Part shown: in pieces, positions 7,237-13,673 of the stretch
Layout: the number at the start of each line of letters is the position of its first letter
How positions within the stretch are numbered: position 1 is the first letter of the stretch
Origin: Pseudolabrys sp.
GTDB taxonomy: Bacteria > Pseudomonadota > Alphaproteobacteria > Rhizobiales > Xanthobacteraceae
Direction: 5' to 3'
NCBI GenBank assembly: GCA_029945495.1
Contig: JAQSCR010000440.1
Coordinates: 1 to 14,368, forward strand
DNA length: 14,368 nucleotides
Program-made: the position numbers and the translations under genes
Notes under the pieces: generated by a model
Told to the model about the DNA's origin: nothing
The model's database searches: none
What the model saw: only the letters and a program-made list of their open reading frames with translations

Positions 7237-8223
7237 ATGACATCAACGGCCACATTGGGAGGATGGGATGTGCACACGCACATTATTCCGCCGGCCGTTG
7301 TTTCCGCCGGCGAGAATGGCCTCTACGGCATGCGCGTCGAATCGACGACGCTGCGAATTTGTGCGCACGGGGTTCCGCTGCAAGCGCTTTCGAAGATCGA
7401 TCGGCTCGTGGAACGGGTGAGAAGCGACGGTCTCGATGGCGCCATCATCTCAGTCCCGCCGCCACTGTTCCGGCCGGATCTCGCCGCAGATGACAGAGCC
7501 AGTTATACTGGTCTCGTCAATGACAGCCTGCTGGACGTATGCCGGCGACATCAACCGCTATTCCGTCCCTTCGCCTATCTTCCGGCCGAAGACCCCGAAC
7601 TGGCCACCAAGATCGCTTCTCGTCTCGGCGATCACTGGGCTGGCGCCGTTGTAGGAACCGAGCTTGGCGTCCTGTCTTATGCCTCGCCGCGCTATGACGC
7701 GCTGTGGCAGGCCCTGAGCGATGCAAAGCTCCCCCTGTTCATCCATCCGGGTTCCTCGCCCGATAGGCGTCTTGATCCATTTTATCTGAGCAATCTGCTG
7801 GGCAATCCAGTGGAAACAACGATTGCCGCAGCCAACCTCATTTTCGCCGGCGTCATGCATCGCTTTCCGGGCCTGAATGTTATTCTCGCCCACGGCGGCG
7901 GCTGCGTGGCGGCCCTGTGCGGGAGATGGCAGCAAGGCGCGACAACCGACAGGCCCGACGTGCCAGAGCTCGCACTCAAGCCAATAGAAGCCGTGCGGCG
8001 GTTTTACGTCGATAGTCTCGTGCACTCGTCTGCTTATCTTGCGGCGATCATCGACATCATCGGCGACGACAAGATTCTTCTTGGCAGCGACTGGCCTTTC
8101 CCGATGGGAGCCTCGTCAGCCGAGCATGGCCTGACTCATCTCGACCAGGCACTGAAGATAAAAATACGAAAGACGAATGCCGAGACCATCTTCGGCACGC
8201 GCCTTGCGGGACATAACCACTAA
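7237..8223 (+). CDS. Amidohydrolase family 2 (ACMSD-like) metal-dependent hydrolase/decarboxylase
   Basis: TIM-barrel enzyme, 328 aa, of the Amidohydro_2 family, which includes 2-amino-3-carboxymuconate-6-semialdehyde decarboxylase (ACMSD) and other non-oxidative decarboxylases and hydrolases. The metal and catalytic residues are all present: His13-x-His15 in DVHTHIIP, His170 in FIHPGSS, His219 in LAHGGG and Asp285 in LLGSDWPFPMG. It is probably a Zn(II) enzyme in the cytoplasm. ACMSD relatives work in tryptophan/kynurenine and 2-nitrobenzoate breakdown, where FAH-family and RidA-family enzymes also appear; here no 3-hydroxyanthranilate dioxygenase is seen. The ATG at 7237 is the only good start; its ribosome binding site is weak. 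The preceding 44-base gap suggests the same operon. Confidence 0.92.
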   Translation: MTSTATLGGWDVHTHIIPPAVVSAGENGLYGMRVESTTLRICAHGVPLQALSKIDRLVERVRSDGLDGAIISVPPPLFRPDLAADDRASYTGLVNDSLLDVCRRHQPLFRPFAYLPAEDPELATKIASRLGDHWAGAVVGTELGVLSYASPRYDALWQALSDAKLPLFIHPGSSPDRRLDPFYLSNLLGNPVETTIAAANLIFAGVMHRFPGLNVILAHGGGCVAALCGRWQQGATTDRPDVPELALKPIEAVRRFYVDSLVHSSAYLAAIIDIIGDDKILLGSDWPFPMGASSAEHGLTHLDQALKIKIRKTNAETIFGTRLAGHNH

Positions 8224-8255
8224 CAGTCACAAACAAGAAGCCAAACGAGGTTACG

Positions 8256-8657
8256 ATGACCAAACTTCCGGAAGGCGCTCCGAGCCTTGAAGAGATACTC
8301 ATTCAATCCAACAACGTTGCCTGGCGCGAAAAATCGCTCAAAGGCGTCCATGAAAAGATGCTTTGGCGCAACGAAGAGACCGGCGCCTCGATCGCCCTCA
8401 TCAAGTTCGACAAGGGCGCGGGAATTCCACAGCCGCATTTTCATGCAGCAAACCAGTTCATGTTCTGCCTGAAGGGCAAGTATGAATATACGTCGACCAA
8501 GGTCACACTCACTGCCGGCTGCTTCTACTGCAATCCGAAGGGCAATATTCATGGCCCGGCGATTGCACATGAAGAAACCACGGTAATTGAGATCTATGAC
8601 GGGCCGCACTACCCGGAAAAGCCGTCGTGGTACACCGACGAACGAGACGCCCATTGA
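8256..8657 (+). CDS. Cupin domain protein (second of two)
   Basis: A 133-aa single-domain cupin resembling the ChrR/acetylacetone- or dihydroxyacetophenone-dioxygenase style of barrel. Motif 1 is GIPQPHFHAANQFMFCLKG: metal-type ligands His61 and His63, with Gln67 where many cupins have Glu, while motif 2 supplies His99 (GNIHGPA). Three His and one Gln/Glu is a plausible Fe or Zn site. A clear ribosome binding site (acgagg) lies 5 bases before the ATG. It follows the amidohydrolase by 32 bases. It is not similar by eye to the first cupin outside the barrel motif, so the two are not a recent tandem duplication. Reaction unknown; oxidative ring or C-C cleavage is one option. Confidence 0.86.
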   Translation: MTKLPEGAPSLEEILIQSNNVAWREKSLKGVHEKMLWRNEETGASIALIKFDKGAGIPQPHFHAANQFMFCLKGKYEYTSTKVTLTAGCFYCNPKGNIHGPAIAHEETTVIEIYDGPHYPEKPSWYTDERDAH

Positions 8658-8677
8658 GCATCTCGTAACACCGGACA

Positions 8678-8725
8678 GATATGCGATTGAGAGTGGGAAT
8701 GCGGCGAGTTCGGCATCGCCATATC
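8678..8725 (+). other. Intercistronic stem-loop between cupin and tctC-like genes
   Basis: GATATGCGAT (8678-8687) pairs with ATCGCCATATC (8715-8725) to form a 10-bp stem with one bulged C and a 27-base loop. It lies in the 93-base gap before the binding-protein gene. There is no T-tract, so it is not a typical terminator. It could stabilise mRNA ends or be a protein-binding inverted repeat. Confidence 0.3.
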
Positions 8726-8750
8726 GTGTCTTAACTCGAAAGGTGGTGTT

Positions 8751-9719
8751 ATGATGAGTCGTGCTTTAGTCTGTGTTCTCGCCCTCATCGTCGGCGCCAA
8801 TGCCTATGCCGAAGAATTCCCCGTCCGCACAGTCACCATCGTGTCGCCTTATCAGGCGGGCGGCACCAGCGACATCATTGCCCGCATTCTGGCGCAAAAG
8901 CTTTCGGAGAGATGGGGCAAGAGCGTCATCGTCGAGAACCGGCCCGGAGCGAATGGCGGGATCGGCGTGGGGGGGGGGGCGGTCGCGCGCGCCCCCGCCG
9001 ACGGACACACGCTGCTGGCCACGGCCTCCAGCGCGCTGACGATCAATCCCTTATTTTACCCCAAGCTGCCCTACAATGTGGATGCCGACCTCTCACCCAT
9101 CACCCGCACAGGGGTGGTCGCCAATGTTCTGGTCGTTCATCCGTCGGTTCCGGCCAAGAGCGTCCGGGAGCTAATCGCATTCGCCAAGGCAAAGCCCGGC
9201 ACGCTCAGCTATGCCTCGCAAGGCAATGGTTCGAACGGGCACGTCACCGGCGAATTGTTCAAGCAGCGCGCCGGTATCGACATTCTCCACATCCCTTACA
9301 AAGGCAGCGCGCCCGCTGTTCAGGATCTTCTCGCCGGCCAGGTACAGCTGATGTTCGACAACCTGCCGTCTGTCTTGCAGCTGATCCGGTCCGGACAACT
9401 CCGTGCGCTCGCGGTGACCACGGCGGAGCGCGATTCTCAGCTTCCCGATACGCCGGCAATTGCCGAATCCGGCCTGCCCGGTTTCGATACGAGCGCATGG
9501 TTCGCCTTGCTGGCGCCAAAGGCCACGCCGGAAGCGGTGCGCGCGGAAATCGAAAAAGCAGCGATTGCCGTCCTGACCGCGCCGGACACCCGTGAGCGGC
9601 TGCGCGCGGCCGGCATTGCTGTCGCCGCTGACGGTGCGGCTGCATTGCGCAAGCGCATCGACAAAGAGACTGGCATTTGGCGGGACGTCATCGGCAAGGC
9701 CGGAATCAAAATCGAATGA
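8751..9719 (+). CDS. Tripartite tricarboxylate transporter (TctC/Bug) family substrate-binding protein
   Basis: Periplasmic solute-binding protein, 322 aa. A signal peptide is clear (MMSRALVCVLALIVGANAYA, cleavage after residue 20). The Bug signature follows: VTIVSPYQAGGTSDIIAR, VIVENRPGANGG, ADGHTLL, then LSYASQGNGSNGH, IPYKGSAPAVQDLLAGQVQLMFDN and LRALAVTTAERD. These proteins bind mono-, di- and tricarboxylates or aromatic and amide compounds. No TctA/TctB membrane subunits are visible, so it is an orphan receptor that would use a remote permease or act as a sensor, as is common for Bug proteins. The ribosome binding site is aaaggtgg 4 bases before ATG 8751. An 11-G run at 8969-8979 encodes G74-G76 and appears to add two residues relative to the family. 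Confidence 0.93.
   Translation: MMSRALVCVLALIVGANAYAEEFPVRTVTIVSPYQAGGTSDIIARILAQKLSERWGKSVIVENRPGANGGIGVGGGAVARAPADGHTLLATASSALTINPLFYPKLPYNVDADLSPITRTGVVANVLVVHPSVPAKSVRELIAFAKAKPGTLSYASQGNGSNGHVTGELFKQRAGIDILHIPYKGSAPAVQDLLAGQVQLMFDNLPSVLQLIRSGQLRALAVTTAERDSQLPDTPAIAESGLPGFDTSAWFALLAPKATPEAVRAEIEKAAIAVLTAPDTRERLRAAGIAVAADGAAALRKRIDKETGIWRDVIGKAGIKIE
8969..8979 (+). repeat. 11-base poly-G homopolymer tract inside the tctC-like gene
   Basis: Eleven consecutive G residues span codons 73-77 (Val-Gly-Gly-Gly-Ala). A slip of one or two bases here would frameshift the gene close to its start. It may be a slippage hotspot or a site of sequencing error; the present length keeps the frame open. Confidence 0.9.
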
Positions 9720-9762
9720 GCTAAGGGGCAGGCGTCGCTGCGTCGATCCGAAGGGGATACTT

Positions 9763-9813
9763 ATGCGTCGCTTATTGCTTTTGAGCTTGTTTTCTCTCTT
9801 TCGCCGCCGCTAG
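9763..9813 (+). pseudogene. Stub of a secreted-protein gene, truncated after its signal-peptide start
   Basis: A 16-codon reading frame (MRRLLLLSLFSLFRRR) begins 43 bases after the tctC-like stop and has a good ribosome binding site (gaagggga, 5-6 bases upstream). Two arginines then a run of Leu/Ser/Phe look like the first half of a signal peptide, but the frame then hits a stop, and the livG-derived repeat begins about 20 bases later. The simplest reading is that this was the next gene of the catabolic operon and was cut off at the right-hand junction. It may also be a meaningless short frame. Confidence 0.35.
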
Positions 9814-9831
9814 CACCGCTGCACACGCCTA

Positions 9832-10005
9832 ACCATCGTCTGGATCGAGCACGACATAAACATGATTGCAGACCTGGCCGACCGGATTCACCCGCTCGAT
9901 TGCGGTCGGACTATCGCGGACGCCAAGCCTGACACTGTTCTTTCCGATCCGAACGTTCTGGTCGCATATTTGGGGACCGAGACAACCCGGAGCACGACCG
10001 CCTAG
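9832..10005 (+). pseudogene. livG 3'-end remnant (C-terminal 57-58 residues only)
   Basis: Reading from 9832 in the livG frame gives TIVWIEHDINMIADLADRIHPLD and onward to AYLGTETTRSTTA followed by TAG. It matches the C-terminus of the intact LivG at 772-1551 apart from about ten substitutions, with no frameshift or internal stop. Walker A, signature and Walker B are all absent, so it cannot be a working ATPase. Most differences are at third codon positions (about 16 of 26), suggesting the parent copy evolved as a functional gene before it was truncated. Confidence 0.85.
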
Positions 10006-10054
10006 GTCACGCACCTCTTTGTTCGCCAATTTGGAGAAAAAGTACGCCGAGCGG
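9835..10054 (+). repeat. Direct repeat, right copy (livG 3' end plus 49 bp)
   Basis: Right-hand partner of 1381-1599, in the same orientation. Similarity starts abruptly at about 9832 and ends after 'gccgagcgg' at 10054. One extra A (an A-run of five instead of four near 10040) is the only indel. Confidence 0.9.
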
Positions 10055-10447
10055 TACAACGTGGGATTCACAGTCCCATGCTAAGTACCTAGAAAATAAT
10101 GGATATTCCCGCTCAGCCCGCGCCCTCCATCATAGGGGCGATACTGAAGCGTCTTTGCAGCATTTTTCGAGGCATTTGAGGCGGATTGGCGCTGCTGGAG
10201 CCGCGCCGGGCGTCCGATTGGCTCTCATTACGGCTTATTGGCGCTCATTTCCAGCCCAGCAAATAAATGGATCTTGCCTCGCCTGACGCGTGTATAAATT
10301 CTGAGACTCACTGCAGAATTCCCTATGCGACAGAACAGGGAATTATATCGACGAAACAGGGAATTTTGGCGCGGTAGCAGAGATTTTCGCCGAGCAAAAT
10401 GCGACAACATCGCCGGATGAGGTTTTCGGTACACACAGGATTGCAGG
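10055..10447. other. Gene-free stretch with short repeats, probably mobile-element debris
   Basis: No convincing gene lies in these 393 bases. The only frames are short: a 26-codon one from 10099 and a 68-codon minus-strand one at 10228-10434. The latter is produced by the 21-base repeat below and shows 7-residue periodicity (NSLFRR-type), so it is unlikely to be a real protein. The style resembles the repeat-rich debris found beside insertion sequences in rhizobial genomes, but no transposase or terminal inverted repeats can be shown. Confidence 0.5.
10317..10365. repeat. AACAGGGAATT repeat cluster (two direct, one inverted unit)
   Basis: AACAGGGAATT occurs at 10334-10344 and again at 10355-10365, exactly 21 bases apart. 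An inverted core, AATTCCCT, lies at 10317-10324 and pairs with AGGGAATT at 10337-10344 as an 8-bp perfect stem with a 12-base loop. The cluster sits between the livG remnant and the SDR gene. Confidence 0.75.
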
Positions 10448-11191
10448 CTAAGCGATAGTCACGCCGCCATCAGCCACGATAACCTGGCCGGTGATGTAGC
10501 TTGAGCGGTCGCTGCACAGAAAGAAGATCGCCTCAGCCAGTTCCGATTCCAGGCCGTAGCGGTTGAGCGGCATGTGGTCGTGATAGTCGGCGCGGATTTC
10601 CGGCGTATGCACGGCCTTGGCCATGGCGGTGTCGACCGGGCCGGGCGCCACCGCATTGACGCGAATGCCGAGCTGGGCCAGTTCCGCGGCCTGCTGCTTG
10701 GTCAGATGCGCGAGGCCGGCTTTGCTGGTGCCGTAAGCGGTACGCAAGGTCGAGGCGCGCAGCCCCGAGATTGACGTGATGTTGACGATCGCGCCGCCGC
10801 CGCCGTCGCGCATCAGTGGCACCGCGGCTTGCGTGCACAGAAACGGCCCGGTGAGATTGGTGGCCAGCACCTTGCACCAATCCTCATAGGTTACTTCGAG
10901 GATCGGCTTGAAGATGGCGATGCCGGCATTGTTGACCAGCGCGTCGAGCCGGCCGAAGTGCTGGCTCACGGTCTCCAGCGCCAGCGCGACCGCGTCGGGC
11001 TGCGACACGTCGCATTCGATGGCGATGGTGTCGTGGGGTTTGGCGATCGCCGCATGCGCGGCGTGCAACGTCTCGGCATTGATGTCGAGCAGGGCGACCC
11101 GCCAACCCTCGGCGAGAAACTTTCTGGCGACGGCCAGGCCGATGCCGCGCGCGGCGCCGGTGACCAAGGCGACCTTTGTTTCCGAGCTCAT
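10448..11191 (-). CDS. SDR family NAD(P)-dependent oxidoreductase (FabG-like)
   Basis: Classical short-chain dehydrogenase/reductase, 247 aa from the chosen start. The cofactor motif TGAARGIG is at residues 11-18, NNAG at 87-90, and the catalytic set Asn112, Ser140, Tyr153 and Lys157 (YGTSK) is complete. The C-terminus (ITGQVIVADGGVTIA) is typical. Asp37 at the end of the second strand (ALLDIN) favours NAD(H) over NADP(H). The start at 11191 is chosen over an upstream ATG because AGGGGG lies 7 bases before it and MSSETKVALVTG is a normal N-terminus. Its stop lies next to the repeat-rich debris, with no visible terminator. The substrate (a secondary alcohol or ketone) cannot be told; it is monocistronic here and divergent from the next gene. 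Confidence 0.93.
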   Translation of the reverse strand: MSSETKVALVTGAARGIGLAVARKFLAEGWRVALLDINAETLHAAHAAIAKPHDTIAIECDVSQPDAVALALETVSQHFGRLDALVNNAGIAIFKPILEVTYEDWCKVLATNLTGPFLCTQAAVPLMRDGGGGAIVNITSISGLRASTLRTAYGTSKAGLAHLTKQQAAELAQLGIRVNAVAPGPVDTAMAKAVHTPEIRADYHDHMPLNRYGLESELAEAIFFLCSDRSSYITGQVIVADGGVTIA

Positions 11192-11350
11192 TTTGTTTCC
11201 CCCTGGCGGCCCGTTTGATCTGGCGCCGCACCCTTTCACATCAGAAAGCCGGTTTCCGGCCGCCGGATCAAGCCCGGGATGCCGAATTCGCGGCCATGCG
11301 TTATATCAAAGCTGGCGGGGCGCCATTGAGGCATTATTTAAACAAGCGGG

Positions 11351-11364
11351 ACCGGTCGACCGGT
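11351..11364. promoter_or_regulatory. 14-bp perfect palindrome in the divergent SDR / eRF1-like intergenic region
   Basis: ACCGGTCGACCGGT is a perfect 14-bp palindrome 37 bases before the start codon of the plus-strand gene at 11402. It is the strongest dyad in the 210-base intergenic region. It may be an operator or chance in GC-rich DNA; no regulator is nearby. Confidence 0.35.
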
Positions 11365-11401
11365 TGCACATCGTTTGATGGCCGAAAAAAGGACCTGACC
11401 T

Positions 11402-11788
11402 ATGAGCCACTATCATGCCGTTGTCTGGATCGATCACCGCGAGGCGCGGGTGTTCCATTTTAGCCCGACCGAGATCGACAGACTCGTGTTGCATCCCGAC
11501 CATCCGACCAAGCATATCCATCACAAAGCCGGCGAGATCGGCAGCGGCCATGCCACCGGCGATCATGAATTCCTGCATGCGGTCGCGCAGTCGGTCGCCG
11601 ATGCCGGTGCGATTCTGATCGCCGGCCCGGGCAAGGCCAAGAACGAACTGGTCGCCCATATCGAGAAGCACGATCCCAAGCTGAAGAAGCTGATCGCCGC
11701 CGTCGAGACGGTCGATCATCCGAGCGACGGCCAGCTGGTCGCGCATGCGCGGAAGTATTTCAAGGCCGAAGACCGGATGGTGAAATAG
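11402..11788 (+). CDS. eRF1-domain-like small protein ('translational machinery protein' family)
   Basis: A 128-aa protein with the style of the bacterial family annotated as translational machinery protein, related to the third domain of eRF1/Pelota. It begins MSHYHAVVWIDHREARVFHF, a strand pair typical of this fold, and continues through a His-rich segment (HPDHPTKHIHHKAGEIGSGH), HEFLHAVAQSVADAGAILIAGPGKAKNELVAHI and a C-terminal helix ending DGQLVAHARKYF. No catalytic residues are known for the bacterial members and the role is unproven; ribosome association is inferred from the eRF1 resemblance only. Purine-rich aaaaaagga lies about 9 bases before the ATG. It converges on pheA with only 3 bases between the two stops. 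Confidence 0.8.
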   Translation: MSHYHAVVWIDHREARVFHFSPTEIDRLVLHPDHPTKHIHHKAGEIGSGHATGDHEFLHAVAQSVADAGAILIAGPGKAKNELVAHIEKHDPKLKKLIAAVETVDHPSDGQLVAHARKYFKAEDRMVK

Positions 11789-11791
11789 CGC

Positions 11792-12661
11792 TCAGTCCGG
11801 CTCTTCGCTGAACGTGTCGCGGTACGGGTGCGCCGGATAAACGCCGAGGACGGTCAGTTCCTTGGAGAAGAAGGCGAGCTCTTCCAGCGCGTGCACCAGA
11901 GCGGTGTCGTCGGGGTGCCCTTCGACGTCGGCGTAGAATTGCGTGGCGAAGAAGTTGCCGCCGACCATGTAGCTCTCGAGCTTGGTCATGTTGACGCCGT
12001 TGGTGGCGAAGCCGCCCATCGCCTTGTAAAGCGCCGCCGGAATGTTGCGCACCCGGAATACGAAGGTGGTGATGACCTTGCTCTTGTTCGCGCCGTTGCC
12101 GGGCTGCGCCCATTTCTTCTCGCGCGACAATACGACGAAGCGCGTGGTCGAGTTGGCCTCGTCCTCGACATTCTCCTTCAGGATGTTGAGGCCGTAGATT
12201 TCGGCGGCCAGGCGCGAGGCGATGGCGGCGCGGGTCGGATCGTTAGCTTCCGCGATCTCGCGCGCCGAGCCCGCGGTATCGGCGGCGACCACCGGCTTGA
12301 GCTTGAGCTCGCGGATCGAGCTGCGGCACTGGCCGAGCGCCATCACGTGGCTCTGCACCGTCTTGATGGTCTTTAGGGTCGCGCCCTTCGGCGCCATCAA
12401 TTGATTGCGGATCGGCAGGAACCACTCGGCGATGATGTGCAGCTTCGCCGTCGGCATGAGATGATGGATGTCGGCAACGCGGCCGGCGACCGAGTTCTCG
12501 ATCGGGATCATGCCGAGGTCGGCATCGCCGCCGCTGAGCGCCGAAAAGCAATCCTCGAAGGTCGGGCAGGGGATCGGCTCGTAATCGGGATAGGCCTCGC
12601 GGCAGGCGAGATCGGAATTCGCCCCGCGTTCGCCCTGGAATACGATCTTTTTCTTGGCCAT
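11792..12661 (-). CDS. pheA: Prephenate dehydratase (monofunctional)
   Basis: Converts prephenate to phenylpyruvate plus water and CO2, the committed step of phenylalanine synthesis, in the cytoplasm; 289 aa. The catalytic domain spans about 5-180: FQGERGANSDLA, SGGDADLGMIPIENSVAGRV and the hallmark STTRFVVL with Thr173-Arg174-Phe175. A C-terminal ACT domain (about 197-275) is the Phe sensor. Its usual GALV and ESRP motifs read AALY and ESYM; this appears normal for alphaproteobacterial PheA but means feedback details may differ from E. coli. There is no chorismate mutase domain. Start 12661 gives MAKKKIVFQGERG with GTAGGGAT upstream; a longer in-frame version from 12718 would overlap the kdsB end. 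It follows kdsB by 53 bases, probably in one operon. Confidence 0.95.
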   Translation of the reverse strand: MAKKKIVFQGERGANSDLACREAYPDYEPIPCPTFEDCFSALSGGDADLGMIPIENSVAGRVADIHHLMPTAKLHIIAEWFLPIRNQLMAPKGATLKTIKTVQSHVMALGQCRSSIRELKLKPVVAADTAGSAREIAEANDPTRAAIASRLAAEIYGLNILKENVEDEANSTTRFVVLSREKKWAQPGNGANKSKVITTFVFRVRNIPAALYKAMGGFATNGVNMTKLESYMVGGNFFATQFYADVEGHPDDTALVHALEELAFFSKELTVLGVYPAHPYRDTFSEEPD

Positions 12662-12714
12662 CACTTCATCCCTACCGCTATCGCGCGATCCTTGCGCAGA
12701 CCTGCAACTTCGAG

Positions 12715-13443
12715 TCAACCGCCGAGCATGGCCCGCGCTTTTGCCAGATCCTCCGGCGTATCGACGCCGAGCGGCACGCTTTTGACGATCGCGACATCGA
12801 TGCGCATGCCGGCATCGAGCGCGCGCAATTGCTCCAGCCGCTCGCGCAACTCGTTGGGCGAGGGCGGCAGCGTCACGAACCGCTCCAGCGCCGCGCGCCG
12901 GTAGGCGTAAAGCCCGATGTGATGATAGTGCGGGCCGCGACCTTCGGCATTGGCGCGGGTGAAGGCCGCCGCGTGCATATGCGCCGGCGACACGAACTGC
13001 CCGGACACCTTGACCACGTTCGGATTGGTCAATTCGTCCGGCTCATGGATGACGGCGGCGAGCGTTGAGATATCGACCTTGGGGTCGGCCAGGGGGCTAA
13101 GCGCGGCGCGGATATCGGCCGGATCGATGGTCGGCAGGTCGCCCTGGACGTTGACGACGACAGCGATGCGGTGCTCGGGGTCGAGCGCCTGCAGGGCCTC
13201 GAAGATGCGGTCGGAGCCGGACAGATGGCCGCTGCCGGTCATCACCGCGCGGCCACCCGACTTTTCCACCGCTGCCTGCACCGCTTCCGAATCGGTCGCG
13301 ACGATGGCCTCGCCGATGCCGGCCTCAACGGCGCGGCGCTGCACGTGCACGATCATCGGCAGGCCGTGGATGTCGGCCAGCGGCTTGCCGGGCAGGCGGG
13401 TCGAAGCCAAGCGGGCCGGGATCAGAATGATGGTGCGGGACAT
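12715..13443 (-). CDS. kdsB: CMP-KDO synthetase (3-deoxy-manno-octulosonate cytidylyltransferase)
   Basis: Activates KDO with CTP to give CMP-KDO, needed for lipopolysaccharide inner core; cytoplasmic, 242 aa. The nucleotide-binding N-terminus is IPARLASTRLPGKPLADIHG, then VATDSEAV, SGSDRIFEAL, VVNVQGDLPTID, YHHIGLYAYRR, LEQLRAL and GVDTPEDL, in the correct order. The usual QGDEP is QGDLP, as in other rhizobial KdsB as far as I recall. Full length, no defects. It is first of a kdsB-pheA pair and divergent from the cytochrome c gene. No strong Shine-Dalgarno is visible before the ATG. Confidence 0.95.
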   Translation of the reverse strand: MSRTIILIPARLASTRLPGKPLADIHGLPMIVHVQRRAVEAGIGEAIVATDSEAVQAAVEKSGGRAVMTGSGHLSGSDRIFEALQALDPEHRIAVVVNVQGDLPTIDPADIRAALSPLADPKVDISTLAAVIHEPDELTNPNVVKVSGQFVSPAHMHAAAFTRANAEGRGPHYHHIGLYAYRRAALERFVTLPPSPNELRERLEQLRALDAGMRIDVAIVKSVPLGVDTPEDLAKARAMLGG

Positions 13444-13492
13444 GGCAATCAGGACATGGGAATAGGGCTGTGGCTTAGCCGGTTGTCGGGTA

Positions 13493-13506
13493 CCGGGCCG
13501 GCCCGG
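13493..13506. promoter_or_regulatory. 14-bp GC palindrome upstream of kdsB / cytochrome c
   Basis: CCGGGCCGGCCCGG is perfectly self-complementary and lies 50 bases before the kdsB start in the 230-base divergent region. A smaller dyad, CGACAT (13509-13514) and ATGTCG (13520-13525), follows immediately. GC-only palindromes arise easily in such DNA, so a regulatory role is tentative. Confidence 0.25.
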
Positions 13507-13673
13507 CGCGACATGACGAATGTCGAACTGCCAGCTGCTGATATTTGGCGGTTATAGTCGCGCTTATACGGGTTGCCAGAGCGCAGGCAAACCGGTATCT
13601 GTCCGCCGCTGCCGGGACCTCGGTGGCGACCCACCCCGTGCCGTCTCGCGCCCGCTCCGGGAGCCCAAAGTCG

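Noticed and set aside
10317..10365. Possible CRISPR array
   Set aside because: Units are 11 bases, only two direct copies, spacers of 10 bases and no cas genes.
10228..10434. 68-codon minus-strand frame with NSLFRR-like 7-residue repeats
   Set aside because: The periodicity comes from the 21-base DNA repeat; no start signal or recognisable domain, so treated as repeat DNA.
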